This document shows positions 47,301-57,244 of a stretch of DNA of 64,000 nucleotides, in pieces. Each line of letters begins with the position of its first letter. The stretch's first letter is position 1. Location: positions 1 through 64,000 of the forward strand of contig JALHMB010000005.1 in NCBI GenBank assembly GCA_022844275.1, written 5' to 3'. Both the position numbers and the translations under genes were made by a program. This DNA is from Hyphomicrobiaceae bacterium (GTDB lineage Bacteria > Pseudomonadota > Alphaproteobacteria > Rhizobiales > Hyphomicrobiaceae). The notes beneath the pieces are model-generated. The model saw only the letters and a list, made by a program, of their open reading frames with translations, made no database searches and was not told where the DNA came from.

Positions 47301-48881
47301 ATGAAGCGGAGTGTCATCGCAGTGGCCGCGGCCATTGCCGTTGCCGTGCTTGCAGCGCCAGTCGAAGCCAAGACTTTCCGGTACGCCTTTCAGGGCGATC
47401 TGAATGCGCTCGACCCTTATGCTCTCAACGAAACTTTCACGCTCGGCACGCTCAGCAACGTGATGGAGAGCCTCGTCACGCGCGACAAGGACCTTAAAAT
47501 CGTCCCTTCGCTCGCCGAACGCTGGGAGATCGTCGAACCGACGCGCTGGCGCTTCTATCTCCGCAAGGGCGTGAAGTTCCACAATGGCGAGGACTTGACC
47601 GCCGACGACGTGATCTTCTCGTTCGAACGCGCGACCTCAGCTGAGTCCAACATCCGTCCGCGCTTCGCCCCCAAGCTGAAGGCCGAGAAGGTCGACGCCC
47701 ATACAGTCGACTTCGTGCTCGCCGTGCCGAACCCGATCCTGCACGCGGAATGGGACTCCTGGTTCATCATGTCGAAGTCGTGGGCCGAGGCGAACGGCGC
47801 GACCAAGGTCCTGACCAAGAGCAATCAGCTGAGCCCCTTCGCGCTCAAGGCCAACGGCACCGGCCCCTTCATGGTCGAGAACCACGAGCCGGGCGTGCGC
47901 ACGACCTTCAAGCCCAATCCGAACTGGTGGGGCAAGTCCGAGCACAATCTGACAAATGTCGTCTTCCAGACGATCAAGTCGGACGCGACGCGCGTTGCCG
48001 CTCTCCTCTCGGGTGAGGTCGACATGATCGATCCCGTGCCCGTGCAGGACATCCCGCGCGTCAAGGCCAGCGCCGGCGCCGACGTGATGACCGGCCCTGA
48101 ACTGCGCACGATCTTCTTCAACATGGATCAGGTCCGCGACGAGCTGCTGTACTCCGACGTCAAGGGCAAGAACCCTTTCAAGGATGCGCGCGTCCGCAAG
48201 GCCTTCTACATGGCCATCGATATCGACGCGATCCAGAAGCGGATTATGCGCGGTAACGCCACGCCGAACGCCCTCCTGATCTATCCGCCGCTTTTCTCAC
48301 GCGCGGCCGAGATCAAGCGCCATCCCTATGATCCGGCAGCGGCGAAGAAGCTTCTCGCCGAGGCTGGCTACCCCAATGGCTTCGCCGTCGAGATGGATTG
48401 CCCGAACGACCGCTACGTCAATGACGAGGCGATCTGCCAAGCCACGGTCGTCATGCTCGCCCGCATCGGCGTCAACGTGAAGCTCAATGCCATGCCCAAG
48501 GCCCGCTACTTCGACAAGGTCGGCGCGCCGCAGAAGTATGACAGCTCCTTCAATCTGCTCGGCTGGACCGCAAGCTCGCTCGACGGCCTCAACATCCTCC
48601 GCTCGATCGCAGGCTGCCGCGATGCCGACGGCAAGGGCGCCACGTTCAACTTCGGTGGTTATTGCAGCCCAGTTGTCGACGAGTTGGCGGGCGCCATCTC
48701 CGTCGAGAACGATGTCCAGAAGCGCGACGAGATGCTGACCAAGGCCTTCCGCATCATTCATGACGAGGTGGGCCTGATCCCTCTCCATCAGCAGGCGCTG
48801 AGCTGGGGTGTATCGAAGAAGGTCAGCATCGTTCAACGGGCCGATAATCGCATTCTCCTTTACTGGGTGCGTATGCAGTAG
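47301..48881 (+). CDS. ABC transporter substrate-binding protein 1 (SBP family 5)
   Basis: A 526-residue periplasmic binding protein of the DppA/OppA cluster with a signal peptide (MKRSVIAVAAAIAVAVLAAPVEA). The classic YAFQGDLNALDPYALNETFT, RWRFYLRKGVKFHNGEDLTADDV and LRTIFFNMDQVRDELLYSD segments follow. It is very similar to the next gene along the whole length, indicating tandem duplication. Ligands of this cluster include peptides, opines and heme; none can be fixed here. A strong hairpin follows 18 bases after the stop. Confidence 0.9.
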   Translation: MKRSVIAVAAAIAVAVLAAPVEAKTFRYAFQGDLNALDPYALNETFTLGTLSNVMESLVTRDKDLKIVPSLAERWEIVEPTRWRFYLRKGVKFHNGEDLTADDVIFSFERATSAESNIRPRFAPKLKAEKVDAHTVDFVLAVPNPILHAEWDSWFIMSKSWAEANGATKVLTKSNQLSPFALKANGTGPFMVENHEPGVRTTFKPNPNWWGKSEHNLTNVVFQTIKSDATRVAALLSGEVDMIDPVPVQDIPRVKASAGADVMTGPELRTIFFNMDQVRDELLYSDVKGKNPFKDARVRKAFYMAIDIDAIQKRIMRGNATPNALLIYPPLFSRAAEIKRHPYDPAAAKKLLAEAGYPNGFAVEMDCPNDRYVNDEAICQATVVMLARIGVNVKLNAMPKARYFDKVGAPQKYDSSFNLLGWTASSLDGLNILRSIAGCRDADGKGATFNFGGYCSPVVDELAGAISVENDVQKRDEMLTKAFRIIHDEVGLIPLHQQALSWGVSKKVSIVQRADNRILLYWVRMQ

Positions 48882-48899
48882 CCGCCCGGAATGCGGTCG

Positions 48900-48922
48900 G
48901 GGCGCCGGTACTTCCGGCGCCC
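48900..48922 (+). terminator. Hairpin after the first binding-protein gene
   Basis: A perfect 9-base GC stem GGGCGCCGG (48900-48908) with CCGGCGCCC (48914-48922) and a 5-base loop, ending in TT. It probably protects or ends the first binding-protein mRNA, giving it expression separate from or higher than the downstream transporter genes. Confidence 0.65.
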
Positions 48923-49066
48923 TTCCGCGCGCGGACCAGCTAGACCGACAGCCCGGGATACGACAGTATCGGGCAATGGCCAGCCAAGGTTGCGCGCCGC
49001 GAGCGCCCCCGGCTGGCAGCACACTTTTGGTTATGTCCAGCACCGAGCCGTCGGGAGAAGATTTCC

Positions 49067-50644
49067 ATGAAGCTGCGTATCACGACGTTGGCTGCGGCCC
49101 TTGCCGTGGCCGTACTGACTGCACCAGCCGAGGCCAAGACGTTCCGCTATGCCTTCCAGGGCGACCTCAACGCCCTCGACCCCTACACGCTCAATGAGAC
49201 CTTCACGCTCGGTGCCATGGGCAATGTCATGGAGGGGCTCACCAAGCGCGACAAGGATCTGAAGATCATCCCTGGTCTCGCCGAACGCTGGGAGATCGTC
49301 GAGCCGACACGCTGGCGCTTCTATCTCCGCAAGGGTGTGAAGTTCCACGGCGGCGAGCCATTCACCGCCGACGACGTGATTTTCTCCGCCGAGCGCGCGC
49401 TCTCGCCCGAGAGCAACATCAAGAGCCGCATCGCAGCCGGTACCAAGGTCGTGAAGGTCGACGATCACACGGTCGAATTCATCACGACCGGCCCCAACCC
49501 GATCCTCCACTACGAATGGGACACCTGGTACATCTTCTCGAAGGCGTGGTCCGAGGCCAATGGCGCCACCAAGGTCCAGACCAGCTCAAGCCAGCTCAGC
49601 CCCTTCACGCTCAAAGCCAACGGCACCGGCCCCTTCATCATCGAAAGCCACCAGCCGGGCGTAAAGACCGTCTTCAAGCCGAACCCGAATTGGTGGGGCA
49701 AGCCTGAGCACAATCTCACCGAGGTCATCTTCCAGACCATCAAATCCGATGCGACCCGTGTCGCCGCTCTCCTCTCTGGCGAGATCGACATGATGGATCC
49801 GGTCCCGGTCCAGGACATTGCCCGCGTCAAGGCGAATGCCAGCACCGACGTGCTCACCGGGCCGGAGCTGCGCACGATCTTCCTCAACATGGATTCGCTG
49901 CGCGACGAGCTGCTCTACTCGGATGTTAAGGGCAAGAATCCCTTCAAGGATGCCCGAGTGCGCAAGGCCTTCTATCAGGCCATTGACATGGAGGCGATCC
50001 ACTCGCGCGTCATGCGCGGCAACTCGGCGAACTCCGCAATTCTGATCTCGCCGCTGCTGTTCTCGCGATCCGCCGAATTCAAGCGCCATCCTTATGATCC
50101 GGACGCGGCCAAGAAGCTGCTGACTGAGGCCGGATATCCAAACGGCTTTGCCGTCGAGATGGACTGCCCGAACGATCGCTACGTCAACGACGAGGCCATC
50201 TGCCAGGCCGTCGTCGCGATGCTGGCGCGCATCGGCATCAAGGCCAAGCTCAATGCCATGCCGAAGGCGAAGTACTTCGAGAAGGCCGGCGCGACCCAGA
50301 AGTACGACAGCTCGTTCAACCTACTCGGCTGGACGCCCGGCTCGTTCGACAGTCATAACGTCCTGCTCAATCTCGTCGGTTGTCGTGACGGTAAGGGTTC
50401 CGGCGCCTTCAACTATGGCGGTTACTGCAATCCCAAGGTGGACGAGATCGCCGGCAAGGTTCTGACCGAGAACGATCCGACCAAGCGCGACGAGCTGATA
50501 GCACAGGCCTACCGCATCGTGCACGATGAAGCCGGCCTCATCCCGCTTCATCAGCAGACGCTGGCCTGGGGCGTGTCGAAGAAGGTCAAGATCGTCCAGC
50601 GCGCGGACAATCAGATCCTCTTCTACTGGGCGCAGAAGGAATAG
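49067..50644 (+). CDS. ABC transporter substrate-binding protein 2 (SBP family 5)
   Basis: A 525-residue paralogue of the preceding gene with signal peptide MKLRITTLAAALAVAVLTAPAEA and the same family segments. By eye it matches the first copy at most positions, with differences scattered rather than clustered, so the two proteins probably bind related but not identical ligands or differ in regulation. It lies directly upstream of the permease genes and is followed by its own hairpin. Confidence 0.9.
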   Translation: MKLRITTLAAALAVAVLTAPAEAKTFRYAFQGDLNALDPYTLNETFTLGAMGNVMEGLTKRDKDLKIIPGLAERWEIVEPTRWRFYLRKGVKFHGGEPFTADDVIFSAERALSPESNIKSRIAAGTKVVKVDDHTVEFITTGPNPILHYEWDTWYIFSKAWSEANGATKVQTSSSQLSPFTLKANGTGPFIIESHQPGVKTVFKPNPNWWGKPEHNLTEVIFQTIKSDATRVAALLSGEIDMMDPVPVQDIARVKANASTDVLTGPELRTIFLNMDSLRDELLYSDVKGKNPFKDARVRKAFYQAIDMEAIHSRVMRGNSANSAILISPLLFSRSAEFKRHPYDPDAAKKLLTEAGYPNGFAVEMDCPNDRYVNDEAICQAVVAMLARIGIKAKLNAMPKAKYFEKAGATQKYDSSFNLLGWTPGSFDSHNVLLNLVGCRDGKGSGAFNYGGYCNPKVDEIAGKVLTENDPTKRDELIAQAYRIVHDEAGLIPLHQQTLAWGVSKKVKIVQRADNQILFYWAQKE

Positions 50645-50660
50645 AGCGCCGCGACATCCC

Positions 50661-50688
50661 GGCGGGGCGGACCAAGGTTCGCCCCGCC
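50661..50688 (+). terminator. Hairpin between the binding-protein and permease genes
   Basis: GGCGGGGCG (50661-50669) pairs perfectly with CGCCCCGCC (50680-50688), and the stem can extend inward by GGACC/GGTTC with one G-U pair. It is followed by an AT-rich run rather than a T-tract. Like the REP elements after malE, it could stabilise the upstream message and reduce read-through to the permease genes. Confidence 0.65.
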
Positions 50689-50714
50689 CGCATATTAAAA
50701 GACCGAACGCGCTT

Positions 50715-51692
50715 ATGCTCGCATTCACTATCCGCCGCCTTTTCGAAGCCGCCATTGTCATGCTGACGGTGGCGCTTATGGCATTCGTGCTCTTCCGCTT
50801 CGTCGGCGATCCGATCAACCAGATGGTCGGTCAGGACACGAGCCTCGCCGAGCGCGAGGAGCTGCGCGAGCGCCTCGGCCTCAATGATCCCGTGCTCGTA
50901 CAGTTTGGTCGCTTCATCTGGAATGCGGCCCGTTACGACTTCGGCATCTCCTATCAGGTCAAGCGCCCTGTCACGTCACTGATTGCCGAGCGCTTCCCGG
51001 CGACCTTCGAGCTCGCGCTGACTGCGGCGTTCTTCGCCATCCTTCTCGGCATTCCCATGGGCGTCTACACAGGCATTCATCGAGATAGCTGGCTTTCCAA
51101 ACTGTTCCTGTCCGTGTCGCTTATCGGCATCTCGCTACCCACTTTCCTCATCGGCATTCTTCTCATCTACGTGTTTGCCGTGCAGCTTGGCGTGCTGCCA
51201 TCCTTCGGACGCGGCGAGGTCGTGCGGATTGGTGGCTGGACGACGGGCCTTCTCACGGCTTCTGGACTGAAGGCGCTTATCCTGCCGGCGATCACGCTCG
51301 GCCTCTTCCAGATGACGCTCGTCACGCGTCTCGTCCGCTCGCAAATGCTCGAGGTCCTGCGTACCGACTACATCAAGTTCGCGCGCGCACGCGGGCTCGG
51401 CGATCGCGCCGTCAACTTCGGCCATGCGTTGAAGAACACGCTCATTCCTGTCATCACCATCATCGGCCTCCAGCTCGGCGCCATCATCGCCTTCGCGATC
51501 ATCACCGAGACCGTCTTTCAATGGCCGGGCATGGGGCTGATGTTCATACAGGCCGTGCAGAACGCCGACATTCCCGTGATGTCCGCTTACCTGCTTCTAG
51601 TCGCCTTCCTGTTCGTGCTGATCAATTTGATCGTCGATCTGCTCTACGTATGGATCGATCCGCGCGTACGCATCTACGGGCGTGAAGCATGA
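50715..51692 (+). CDS. ABC transporter permease, DppB/OppB type
   Basis: A 325-residue inner-membrane permease with six helices, the first at the N-terminus (RRLFEAAIVMLTVALMAFVLF), and the EAA-loop DYIKFARARGLGDRAVNFGHALKNTLIPV that contacts the ATPases. ATG 50715 gives the normal N-terminus. Its stop overlaps the next start by ATGA. Confidence 0.93.
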   Translation: MLAFTIRRLFEAAIVMLTVALMAFVLFRFVGDPINQMVGQDTSLAEREELRERLGLNDPVLVQFGRFIWNAARYDFGISYQVKRPVTSLIAERFPATFELALTAAFFAILLGIPMGVYTGIHRDSWLSKLFLSVSLIGISLPTFLIGILLIYVFAVQLGVLPSFGRGEVVRIGGWTTGLLTASGLKALILPAITLGLFQMTLVTRLVRSQMLEVLRTDYIKFARARGLGDRAVNFGHALKNTLIPVITIIGLQLGAIIAFAIITETVFQWPGMGLMFIQAVQNADIPVMSAYLLLVAFLFVLINLIVDLLYVWIDPRVRIYGREA

Positions 51693-52660
51693 GCGCGGAG
51701 GATCAGGGCTTGCCCATGGCCGAGACATCCCGCGCCGCAACGGCTGCCCCGCGCGGCATTCTCACACGCATTTTCGACAGCGACCTCTGGTACAGCTTCC
51801 GCTCCTCTCGACTTGTCATGGCAGCTGCCACCGTGACGCTGCTCATGGTCGGCGCCGCCCTGCTCGCACCCGTCATCGCACCCCACGATCCTTATGACCT
51901 GCGCGCGCTCAATCTTATGGACTCGGACCTCCCACCCGTATGGGTCCAAGGTGGCGATCCGCGCTTCCTGCTCGGCACGGATGACCAGGGGCGCGATATC
52001 CTGTCGACCATCCTCTACGGCACACGCAGCTCGATCGCGATCAGCGTGCTCGCGGTGCTCCTGGCCATTGGCATCGGCGTCAGCCTCGGCCTCGTCGCTG
52101 GCTACTTCGGCGGCATCGTCGACACCATCATCATGCGCATCGCCGACGTAAAGCTCACGTTTCCCGCGATCCTCGTGGCGCTGCTCATCAACGGCATTGC
52201 GCAAACGCTCTTCAAAGGGCGGCTCGGCGGCGCGGAGTTCTGGATTCTCGTTTTGTCGATCGGCCTGTCCTTCTGGGTTCAATACGCGCGCACAGTGCGC
52301 GGCATGACGCTCGTCGAGAAGAACAAGGAGTACGTGCAGGCCGCCCGCCTCATTGGCTTGAGCCGCGCTGCCATCATGTTCAAACACGTGCTGCCGAACG
52401 TGCTCTCGCCCGTGCTCGTGATCGGCACCATCAATCTCGCCCTCGCGGTCATCACCGAGGCGACGCTCTCCTTCCTCGGTGTCGGGCTGCCGCCGACCGA
52501 ACCCTCGCTCGGCACGATGATCCAGATCGGCAATAAGTATCTCTTCTCGGGCTCCTGGTGGATGGTTGCCTTTCCCGGCCTCACGCTTGCCATTCTGGTC
52601 CTTGCCGTGAATCTGCTCGGCGATTGGCTGCGCGACGCCCTCAATCCGAAACTGCGCTGA
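51689..52660 (+). CDS. ABC transporter permease, DppC/OppC type
   Basis: A 323-residue partner permease with the N-terminal OppC signature (SDLWYSFRSSRLVMAAATVTLLMV, then APVIAPHDPYD and LLGTDDQGRDILS) and the EAA loop YVQAARLIGLSRAAIMFKHVLPNVLSP. Coupled to the genes on both sides by ATGA and TGATG overlaps. Confidence 0.93.
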   Translation: MSAEDQGLPMAETSRAATAAPRGILTRIFDSDLWYSFRSSRLVMAAATVTLLMVGAALLAPVIAPHDPYDLRALNLMDSDLPPVWVQGGDPRFLLGTDDQGRDILSTILYGTRSSIAISVLAVLLAIGIGVSLGLVAGYFGGIVDTIIMRIADVKLTFPAILVALLINGIAQTLFKGRLGGAEFWILVLSIGLSFWVQYARTVRGMTLVEKNKEYVQAARLIGLSRAAIMFKHVLPNVLSPVLVIGTINLALAVITEATLSFLGVGLPPTEPSLGTMIQIGNKYLFSGSWWMVAFPGLTLAILVLAVNLLGDWLRDALNPKLR

Positions 52661-53649
52661 TGCCGGAGACGCCCGCCCTTTCCGTCCGTAATCTCCGCGT
52701 CGAGTTTCCAACGCGACGCGGCACGCTGGTCGCCGTCGACGATGTCTCGTTCGACATCGCACCCGGCGAAGTGCTCGGCATTGTCGGCGAATCCGGTGCA
52801 GGAAAATCGCTCACCGGCACGGCCATCATTGGGCTCCTCGAGCCGCCGGGCCGCGTCGCTGGCGGCGAGATCGTCCTGAACGGTCAGCGCATCGACAATC
52901 TCCCACGCGAGGCCATGCGCCATATCCGCGGCAAGCGCATCGGCATGGTCTTTCAGGACCCGCTGACGAGCCTCAATCCGCTCTACCGCGTCGGTGAGCA
53001 GATCATCGAGACAATCCGCGCCCACCTGCCCATGAGCGAGCGCGAGGCCCGTGCCCGCGCCATCGAGCTCTTAATCGAGGTCGGCATCCAGGGTGCCGAA
53101 CGGCGCATCGATGGCTATCCGCATGAGTTCTCCGGCGGCATGCGGCAGCGCGTGGTGCTCGCTCTCGCACTCTGCGCGGAACCCGATCTCATCATCGCGG
53201 ACGAGCCGACAACGGCGCTCGACGTCTCTATCCAGGCGCAAATCATCCAGCTTCTGAAGCGGCTCTGCCAGGAGCGCGGCACTGCCGTCATGCTCATCAC
53301 ACACGACATGGGCGTCATCGCCGAGACGGCGAACCGGGTCGCTGTCATGTACGCTGGCCGTATCGCCGAAATCGGCCCCGTGCGCGAGGTCATCAAATCA
53401 GCGCACCATCCCTACACGCGCGGGCTCATGGGCTCGATTCCCTCGATCGAAGGGACAAACGATCGCCTCACGCAGATCCCCGGTTCGATGCCGCGCCTGA
53501 CGGCGATCCCGAAGGGTTGCGCGTTCAATCCGCGCTGTCCGCACGCTTTTGATCGCTGTCGCAGGGAGCGACCCGATCTCATGCCCGTCGACCATTCCCT
53601 CGCGGCCTGCTGGCTCGTCGCGCCGCAGAGTGCAGAGGCGCGCTCATGA
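52660..53649 (+). CDS. ABC transporter ATP-binding protein, DppD/OppD type
   Basis: A 329-residue ATPase with Walker A GESGAGKS, signature FSGGMRQR, Walker B LIIADEPT and the C-terminal oligopeptide-transporter extension with its Cys cluster (GCAFNPRCPHAFDRCR), which in related proteins binds an Fe-S centre. Start ATG 52660 overlaps the permease stop. Confidence 0.94.
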   Translation: MPETPALSVRNLRVEFPTRRGTLVAVDDVSFDIAPGEVLGIVGESGAGKSLTGTAIIGLLEPPGRVAGGEIVLNGQRIDNLPREAMRHIRGKRIGMVFQDPLTSLNPLYRVGEQIIETIRAHLPMSEREARARAIELLIEVGIQGAERRIDGYPHEFSGGMRQRVVLALALCAEPDLIIADEPTTALDVSIQAQIIQLLKRLCQERGTAVMLITHDMGVIAETANRVAVMYAGRIAEIGPVREVIKSAHHPYTRGLMGSIPSIEGTNDRLTQIPGSMPRLTAIPKGCAFNPRCPHAFDRCRRERPDLMPVDHSLAACWLVAPQSAEARS

Positions 53650-54656
53650 CGGACAGCCCCTTCGTCGAGGTCAAAGGTCTCTCTCGCGTCTTCGACGTCT
53701 CGAAGCCGTGGCTCAATCGCGTACTCGAGCAGGAGGAGCGCAAGCTGCTCCGCGCCGTCACGGATGTCTCGTTCGCCATTGGCAAGCGCGAGACCGTTGC
53801 CCTTGTTGGCGAGTCGGGTTCAGGTAAGTCGACCGTCGCGAAAATGGTGGTCGGCCTTCTCCCGCCGACCGGAGGAAGCGTTACCATCGACGGTGTCGAC
53901 ATGTGGTCGATTGCCGATGCTGAGAAGCGCCAGGCCCTTCGGCGGCGCATTCAGATGATTTTCCAGGATCCCTACGCGAGCCTCAATCCGCGCTGGCGCG
54001 TCGGCAGTATCATCGCCGATCCGATCCGCACCTTCGGTCTCGCCAAGGATCGCGCCGAGATCGAGCACGAGGTCGGCGAGCTGCTTCGCCTCGTCGGGCT
54101 CGATCCCGCGGACGCGAGCAAATACCCGCACGAGTTCTCTGGCGGCCAGCGCCAGCGCATCTGCATCGCGCGCGCGCTTTCGTCGAAGCCGGAATTCCTC
54201 GTCGCGGATGAGCCGACAAGCGCGCTCGACGTCTCCGTGCAGGCACAGATCCTCAACCTCATGCGCGAGTTGCAGGACCGCCTCGGGCTTACCTATCTTT
54301 TCATCAGCCACAACCTCGCCGTGGTCCGCCACATGGCCGCGCGCATCGGCGTCATGTATCTCGGCCGCGTCGTGGAGATTGCGCCGACGCAGGAGCTGTT
54401 CAGTGCGCCGCGCCATCCGTATGCGCGCATGCTGCTCGATGCCGTGCCCGACCTTGCCATGACAGGCCGTCCTCGCAAGATGGTTGAAGGCGAAATCCCG
54501 AATCCGATCAGTCCGCCACCGGGCTGCGCCTTCAATCCCCGCTGCCCGGCAGTCATGGATCGCTGCCGGCGCGAGGTGCCCGAACTCGAGGCGGCCCCGA
54601 AAGCGTCTGCCACGCAGGCAACCGCCTGCCATGCCGTTGCCGAGGGGCGAATCTGA
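53646..54656 (+). CDS. ABC transporter ATP-binding protein, DppF/OppF type
   Basis: A 336-residue second ATPase with Walker A GESGSGKS, signature FSGGQRQR, Walker B FLVADEPT and GCAFNPRCPAVMDRCRRE near the end. It overlaps the preceding gene by ATGA and completes the importer. A palindromic element begins 2 bases after its stop. Confidence 0.94.
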   Translation: MTDSPFVEVKGLSRVFDVSKPWLNRVLEQEERKLLRAVTDVSFAIGKRETVALVGESGSGKSTVAKMVVGLLPPTGGSVTIDGVDMWSIADAEKRQALRRRIQMIFQDPYASLNPRWRVGSIIADPIRTFGLAKDRAEIEHEVGELLRLVGLDPADASKYPHEFSGGQRQRICIARALSSKPEFLVADEPTSALDVSVQAQILNLMRELQDRLGLTYLFISHNLAVVRHMAARIGVMYLGRVVEIAPTQELFSAPRHPYARMLLDAVPDLAMTGRPRKMVEGEIPNPISPPPGCAFNPRCPAVMDRCRREVPELEAAPKASATQATACHAVAEGRI

Positions 54657-54657
54657 G

Positions 54658-54731
54658 CTAGTGTGATGATCGAGAAATTCGCCAGTGTTAGCGGCCCCCG
54701 TGAGCGAATTTCCCGATCTGAATCACACTAG
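54658..54731. repeat. Imperfect palindrome, CTAGTGT family, copy 1
   Basis: The left arm 54658-54682 pairs with the right arm 54704-54731. The right arm carries one 3-base bulge and there is one mismatch in about 25 positions. Both ends are CTAG. It starts 2 bases after the ABC ATPase stop codon and may act as its terminator. It shares the CTAGTGT end with the next palindrome. Confidence 0.85.
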
Positions 54732-54743
54732 GAAATTATGTTT

Positions 54744-54821
54744 CTAGTGTCCCTTCGATTTCGAAGTTCGCGCGAGAGCCCAGCATCCAAGGCATGGCGA
54801 ACTTCGAAATCGGGACACTAG
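54744..54821. repeat. Imperfect palindrome, CTAGTGT family, copy 2
   Basis: The left arm 54744-54771 pairs with the right arm 54797-54821. Pairing is perfect apart from a 3-base bulge (TTC) in the left arm. Ends are CTAGTGTCCC/GGGACACTAG. It lies 12 bases after copy 1 and 81 bases before the molybdenum hydroxylase gene. Its CG/TCGAA-rich arms differ from copy 1 inside, but the geometry is the same. Confidence 0.85.
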
Positions 54822-54902
54822 ACCCGCTTGCCGAACGGCGTTCCGCCACTATGGTTGTGGCCGAGGCCGCGAGCAGGCCACCGGACTTTACGGAGAATAC
54901 GG

Positions 54903-57218
54903 ATGACCGAGACGATCGCGTACACGGGCCGGATCGAGGACGAGCGCTTGGCCACGGGCCGTGGCCGATACGTGGCCGACTTGCGCCTGCCGCGCCTCGC
55001 ACACGCTTTCACGGTCCGCTCGGTCTATGCGCACGCCAAGATCCGCGGCATCGACACGGCTGCCGCCAAAGCCGCACCTGGCGTTCTCGCCGTACTGACG
55101 GGCGCAGATCTCGCTGCCGACGGCATCGGCGATCTTCCTTGCGGCGTCGAGCTGCTGAAGTCCGACGGCCAGAAGGCGCATCAGGCCAAGCGCCCCGTAC
55201 TCGCACGTGATCGCGTGCGCTATGTGGGCGAGTGCGTGGTGCTCATTGTCGCCGAGACCGTCGAGCAGGCAGAGGCTGCGGGTGAGCTGGTCGAGATCGA
55301 CTACGACGCACTCGGTGCGGTCGCGGACGTCACGCCCGCACTCGCGCCCGGCGCGCCCGCCGTCTGGGACGAGGTGCCGGACAATGTCGCCTATGTCTGG
55401 AAGAAGGGCGACAACGACGCTTTCGAGAAGGTCGCTGCCGGTGCGGCGCACGTCGCGCGGCTGAACTCGCACGTCTCGCGCGTGACAGCCTGCAGCATGG
55501 AACCGCGCGGCGCTCTCGGCCTCATCGACGATGAAGGCCGCTACGTCATTCATGCTTCGACGCAAGGCCCATTCAATATGCGCCCGACGCTGGCGAGCCT
55601 CTTCAAGGTCGACCAGTCCAAAGTGCGAATTCTTGCCGGTGACGTCGGCGGCTCGTTCGGCATGAAGAGCGGCGCCTATCCCGAAGACGTGCTCGTGCTC
55701 TGGGCGGCCAAGCGCCTCGGCCGTCCCGTGCGCTGGATCTCGGAGCGGCGGGAGGCCTTCCTTTCGGACGACCACGGCCGCGACGTCCACATCGACGCCG
55801 AGCTTGCTCTCGACAAGAACGGCAAATTCCTCGGCCTGCGCGGGAAGTTCGACGTCAACATCGGTTGCTACCTCAACGGCCGTTCGCTTTTCATGATCGG
55901 AAACCTCGGCGGTATCGCGGGCGTCTACCGCATTCCGCTCATCACGGCGAGCGTGCGCGGCATCTTCACCAACGTCCAGACTTCAGCGCCTTATCGCGGC
56001 GCCGGCCGCCCCGAGGCGACATACGCGATCGAGCGACTGATCGATCTCGCCGCGCGCGCGATGAAGATCGACCCTTACGAGCTTCGCCTGCGCAATCTCG
56101 TGCCGCCGACAGCCATGCCGTATGACACAGGCTTCACGTTCACCTACGACTGCGGCGAGTTCGAAGGCAACATGACGGGCGCCGCCGAACTCGCGGATCG
56201 CGCAGGCTTTGCCGCTCGACGCGCGGAATCCGCCAAGCGCGGCAAGCTGCGCGGGCTCGGTATCTCGAATCCGATCGAGGTCGCAGGCGGCCCGTTCGCC
56301 AAACCGGGCAAGGATTTTTCGTCAGTTCGCATTTCGAGCGACGGTACGGTCACGCTCAACACCGGCGTTATGAGCGTCGGCCAGGGCATCGAGACCATGA
56401 TGTCGTATCTCGTCGCCGAGCGCCTCGGTGTGTCGGTCGACAAGGTGCGCTATGTGCAGGGTGATACGGATCTGCTGCCAGGCGGGCGCGGCAATGGCGG
56501 CTCCAGCAGCACCGGCGTCGGCGGTGCGTGCGTTGCCATCACGCTCGACAACGCGATCACCAAGGGCCGCGAGATCGCCGCTGAGATGCTCGAAGCCAAG
56601 CCCGAAGACATCGGTTTTGCGGATGGCCATTTTCGTCTCGAAGGCACAAACCGCGCCGTAACGCTCTTCGAAGTCGCGGAGCACGCCGAGAAGGCGAACG
56701 ATGATGGCTTCTCAGCCGCAGGCGAGTTCCAGCCGCCATCAGTGACCTTCCCGAACGGCTGCCACATGTGCGAGGTCGAGATCGATCCCGATACGGGCGC
56801 GCTCGAAATCGTGCGCTACACCATCGTCGAGGACATCGGCACGGTCATCAACCCGACGCTCGCGCGCGGCCAGATCCATGGCGGCGTCGCCCAGGGCATC
56901 GCCCAGGCCATCGGCGAGACGATCGTCTATGATGCGGAGACGGCGCAGCTCTCGACCGGCTCGTTCATGGATTACATGATCCCGCGCGCGCACGACCTGC
57001 CGAACATCAACATCCGCACGCGTGAAGTGCCGACAAAGGTCAACTCGCTTGGTGCGAAGGGCGTCGGTGAGGCGGGTACGGTCGGCTCGCTCGCGGCAAC
57101 GATCAATGCTGTCTGCGATGCGCTTGCCCCGCTTGGCATCACACATATCGAGATGCCGGCGACGCCCGCGCGCATCTGGGAAGCGATCGAGAACGCGCGC
57201 AAGTCCAAGGCGGCATAA
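54903..57218 (+). CDS. Molybdopterin-binding large subunit, xanthine dehydrogenase family
   Basis: A 771-residue large subunit of a molybdenum hydroxylase (CoxL/XdhB/aldehyde-oxidase type). The conserved loop is PYRGAGR (363-369), the form II pattern and not the AYRCSFR of true CO dehydrogenase. The Mo-site Glu is E723 in GVGEAGT. Normal partners (a 2Fe-2S small subunit and an FAD medium subunit) are absent from both sides, so it is an orphan or uses partners encoded elsewhere. It is bracketed by palindrome doublets. Substrate unknown; aldehydes or N-heterocycles are typical. Confidence 0.88.
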   Translation: MTETIAYTGRIEDERLATGRGRYVADLRLPRLAHAFTVRSVYAHAKIRGIDTAAAKAAPGVLAVLTGADLAADGIGDLPCGVELLKSDGQKAHQAKRPVLARDRVRYVGECVVLIVAETVEQAEAAGELVEIDYDALGAVADVTPALAPGAPAVWDEVPDNVAYVWKKGDNDAFEKVAAGAAHVARLNSHVSRVTACSMEPRGALGLIDDEGRYVIHASTQGPFNMRPTLASLFKVDQSKVRILAGDVGGSFGMKSGAYPEDVLVLWAAKRLGRPVRWISERREAFLSDDHGRDVHIDAELALDKNGKFLGLRGKFDVNIGCYLNGRSLFMIGNLGGIAGVYRIPLITASVRGIFTNVQTSAPYRGAGRPEATYAIERLIDLAARAMKIDPYELRLRNLVPPTAMPYDTGFTFTYDCGEFEGNMTGAAELADRAGFAARRAESAKRGKLRGLGISNPIEVAGGPFAKPGKDFSSVRISSDGTVTLNTGVMSVGQGIETMMSYLVAERLGVSVDKVRYVQGDTDLLPGGRGNGGSSSTGVGGACVAITLDNAITKGREIAAEMLEAKPEDIGFADGHFRLEGTNRAVTLFEVAEHAEKANDDGFSAAGEFQPPSVTFPNGCHMCEVEIDPDTGALEIVRYTIVEDIGTVINPTLARGQIHGGVAQGIAQAIGETIVYDAETAQLSTGSFMDYMIPRAHDLPNINIRTREVPTKVNSLGAKGVGEAGTVGSLAATINAVCDALAPLGITHIEMPATPARIWEAIENARKSKAA

Positions 57219-57244
57219 AGGCAGCCGCCACACCATAACACTGA

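Noticed and set aside
54658-54821. Insertion sequence or transposon ends around a transposase
   Set aside because: There is no transposase gene between or next to the palindromes; only non-autonomous palindromic units can be supported.
54903-57218. Aerobic CO dehydrogenase large subunit (CoxL form I)
   Set aside because: The active-site loop is PYRGAGR, not the AYRCSFR that marks true CO dehydrogenase, and coxM/coxS are absent.
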